Assembly (NCBI GenBank): GCA_009792885.1
Contig: WMCF01000035.1
Coordinates: 3,782,361-3,846,360 of the forward strand
Direction of reading: 5' to 3'
Source: Eremophila alpestris peregrina
Taxonomy: Eukaryota; Chordata; Aves; Passeriformes; Alaudidae
Length of the DNA stretch: 64,000 nt
A program made the translations under genes and the position numbers. Within the stretch, counting starts at the first letter, position 1. The number at the start of each line of letters is the position of its first letter. Below the pieces are notes generated by a model, which was not told the DNA's origin, did no database searches, and saw only the letters and a program-made list of their open reading frames with translations. Below, piece after piece: positions 62,293 to 64,000 of the stretch.

Positions 62293-64000
62293 TTGCTAGC
62301 TTTAAAATGTTTTGTATTAGTGCTGTCACACAGGATTTTTGTGGACATTCTGGAAATATCAACAATATTTCTGGCCTAATGACTTTAAATACTTCTAAAG
62401 GTAGAAAGAAACACAGTGCCATCTTTCCAAAGTTACCTTCCTAGACAGACAGACAATGTCTGCTGTTACCTTTCAATACCAAATATCCCTAGTTCATGAG
62501 TTATAGTAGCTGGAAGCTGAAATTCAAGGTGTTTCTTCTGCTTTTATAATTTCTAAAAATAAGGGTTTTGCAGCAATTGGAATCAGCTAACTGTCTTGTT
62601 GAAAATACATCTTGTTCTTCCCTAGTGATATTGGCTCTGTGGGGCTTTCTTAGTAACATGAGCAGATATGACTCAGAAGACAGAGAGAGAACAACTATGT
62701 TGTGTAGGAAGTTAAAAAACGGGGCTTTTTACCATTTTGTTTTGGCCAACACCACAGTCAAGCTGCAATGTATGTTGGTGGTTTTTTTGTTTTTTGGTTT
62801 TTTTTTTGGTTTTTTTTTTTTTTTCCTTCTTGACAGCCAGTAGAACTGGAGCTGGTATCCTGAATTGATCTTAACAATCCATGAGAAATCCAAGAAAGAA
62901 CAAACGAGATGTTCTCAACAGTATGTGATATTTTGAAGTGCTGTAATTTCTAGTTTTCATAGCATCAAACTGCAGATTGAAAATGCAGATTGTTTTATAT
63001 TGCAATAAACAAGATTAGATGGGTATTGCATAAAATATTATTTGAATTAGGCCAAATTTAGATGATTTGGCTTTTGGAGACCTTTCTTACATGGAAAACC
63101 TCTCATCAGGAAGAAGATGTAGAAACTTCTCAAAGTAAGATACAGGATGAAAAGTTCACAGTGAGATGGGGGAGATGGGGGTACATGATAAAATTCCACC
63201 TTCTCGGAGGCCATCTGCTTACCTTCTCTCTTCTCTTTAAGCAGACGGCACTCACCCTCAGGTCTGGTCCTTGTTCCCTGGGTTTCTCTTACTCTTGAGG
63301 GTTCTCCTCATCTCTTCCTCCACCCTTATGTTTTCAAAATTACCACAGTGTATTCCCTTTAGAGAAATTTTTGTAATACTTGACTGCAGATTGGTTCTTT
63401 CATTCAACCAGATCCTTTCAGAAAACATTCCTGTGTTAATTTCCCTGAGAAATTTTTGCCCATGACATGTTGGATTTGAAATTTTATTGCATTTCTTCAA
63501 GTTGTTTATGGAAGGAGCCAGTCCTTATGTGTTTTTGGAAGGCCATTTATGTACTCCCTAGACATTAAGTAGCCAGACACAGTCTGTATGTAATAACATA
63601 TCTGTAACCTTTCAAAAACCTTACCTTTAACGTATTATTTTTTACTCTAATTTCTCTTGGGGTTTATCCTCTGTTCTAGCCACTTGCCCACATTTCTTAG
63701 TTTGCATCAGTAAAATTAAAAATATCATCTGCTAGACTAATGTGGAAATACTTCTTAATGTCTGAAGGAGAAGTTCTATTTTGTATCGTACACTTGCAAT
63801 GGTGTATTGAAGGAGAAAAGATCAGATTGGTAGGAGTTGTGTAAATGTAATGTAAGAGATTGAGCTTCAGACCACTAAAATTACAATCTTTTCAACAAAC
63901 TTCAGTAGGAGCAGGAGCTAATCCAAAATGATTCTGACCAAGAAGGCAGAATTCTGTCATCTGCTTGGATAGCATCTTGCTGTGTGTTTTTACAGTAATA
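62293..64000 (+). other. ZMIZ1: ZMIZ1 intron, right end of window
   Basis: This is intronic sequence with a T/G-rich low-complexity tract at 62776-62824. Nothing else is recognisable. The next ZMIZ1 exon should lie beyond 64000. Confidence 0.65.
62776..62824. repeat. T-rich (GTTTT)-type tract
   Basis: Long T runs are interrupted by GG or single G. The tract is comparable to those at 2689 and 5551 and could be the tail of an unrecognised retroposon on the - strand. Confidence 0.75.

Noticed and set aside
1..64000. CRISPR arrays, tRNA/rRNA genes, operons, viral integrations
   Set aside because: Nothing with the required repeat spacing, cloverleaf boxes or viral protein similarity was seen. 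The sequence is a vertebrate intron.

Overview
The window is vertebrate nuclear DNA, most likely from a bird. It is almost entirely intron of one gene. The only coding sequence I can support is a single 106-bp exon on the + strand at 4270-4375. It encodes 35 residues that I recognise as part of the N-terminal (TPR-like) region of ZMIZ1, a PIAS-like, SP-RING-type transcriptional co-regulator. It has a good polypyrimidine tract, a branch-point-like CTAAC and a GT donor. I found neither the preceding nor the following ZMIZ1 coding exon, so the window appears to hold the 3' part of one intron (1-4269), the exon, and more than 59 kb of the next intron (4376-64000).

The bird assignment is an inference. 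The DNA is AT-rich and CpG-poor, with very few recognisable repeats and no mammalian-type SINE or L1 load. The repeats I can recognise are ancient amniote families: an L2-like reverse-transcriptase remnant at 43.45-43.80 kb, a MIR/CORE-SINE-like tail at 61.94-62.05 kb, an inverted amniote repeat tail at 59.89-60.02 kb, and a sauropsid-type dispersed repeat near 18.2 kb. Short poly(A), poly(T), (GTTT)n and (TTA)n tracts are scattered through the intron.

The most striking non-exonic region is an isolated CpG island at about 37.3-39.4 kb. Its dense core is at 37.64-38.03 kb and a second lobe lies at 39.0-39.37 kb. It carries GC boxes, an inverted CCAAT box (38757-38761), a perfect RBPJ/CSL site (37615-37622), homeodomain/POU-like and NFI-like sites, a G-quadruplex-prone G run, and a strong splice donor (GTAAGT at 39079). 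The simplest reading is an alternative promoter and noncoding first exon inside ZMIZ1. It would produce a protein lacking the N-terminal region encoded by the 4270 exon and the exons before it. An antisense RNA promoter or a developmental enhancer are the alternatives.

Nearly all other open reading frames are short, unconserved-looking chance frames, and I do not annotate them as genes. I see no tRNA, rRNA, CRISPR, operon or complete mobile element.
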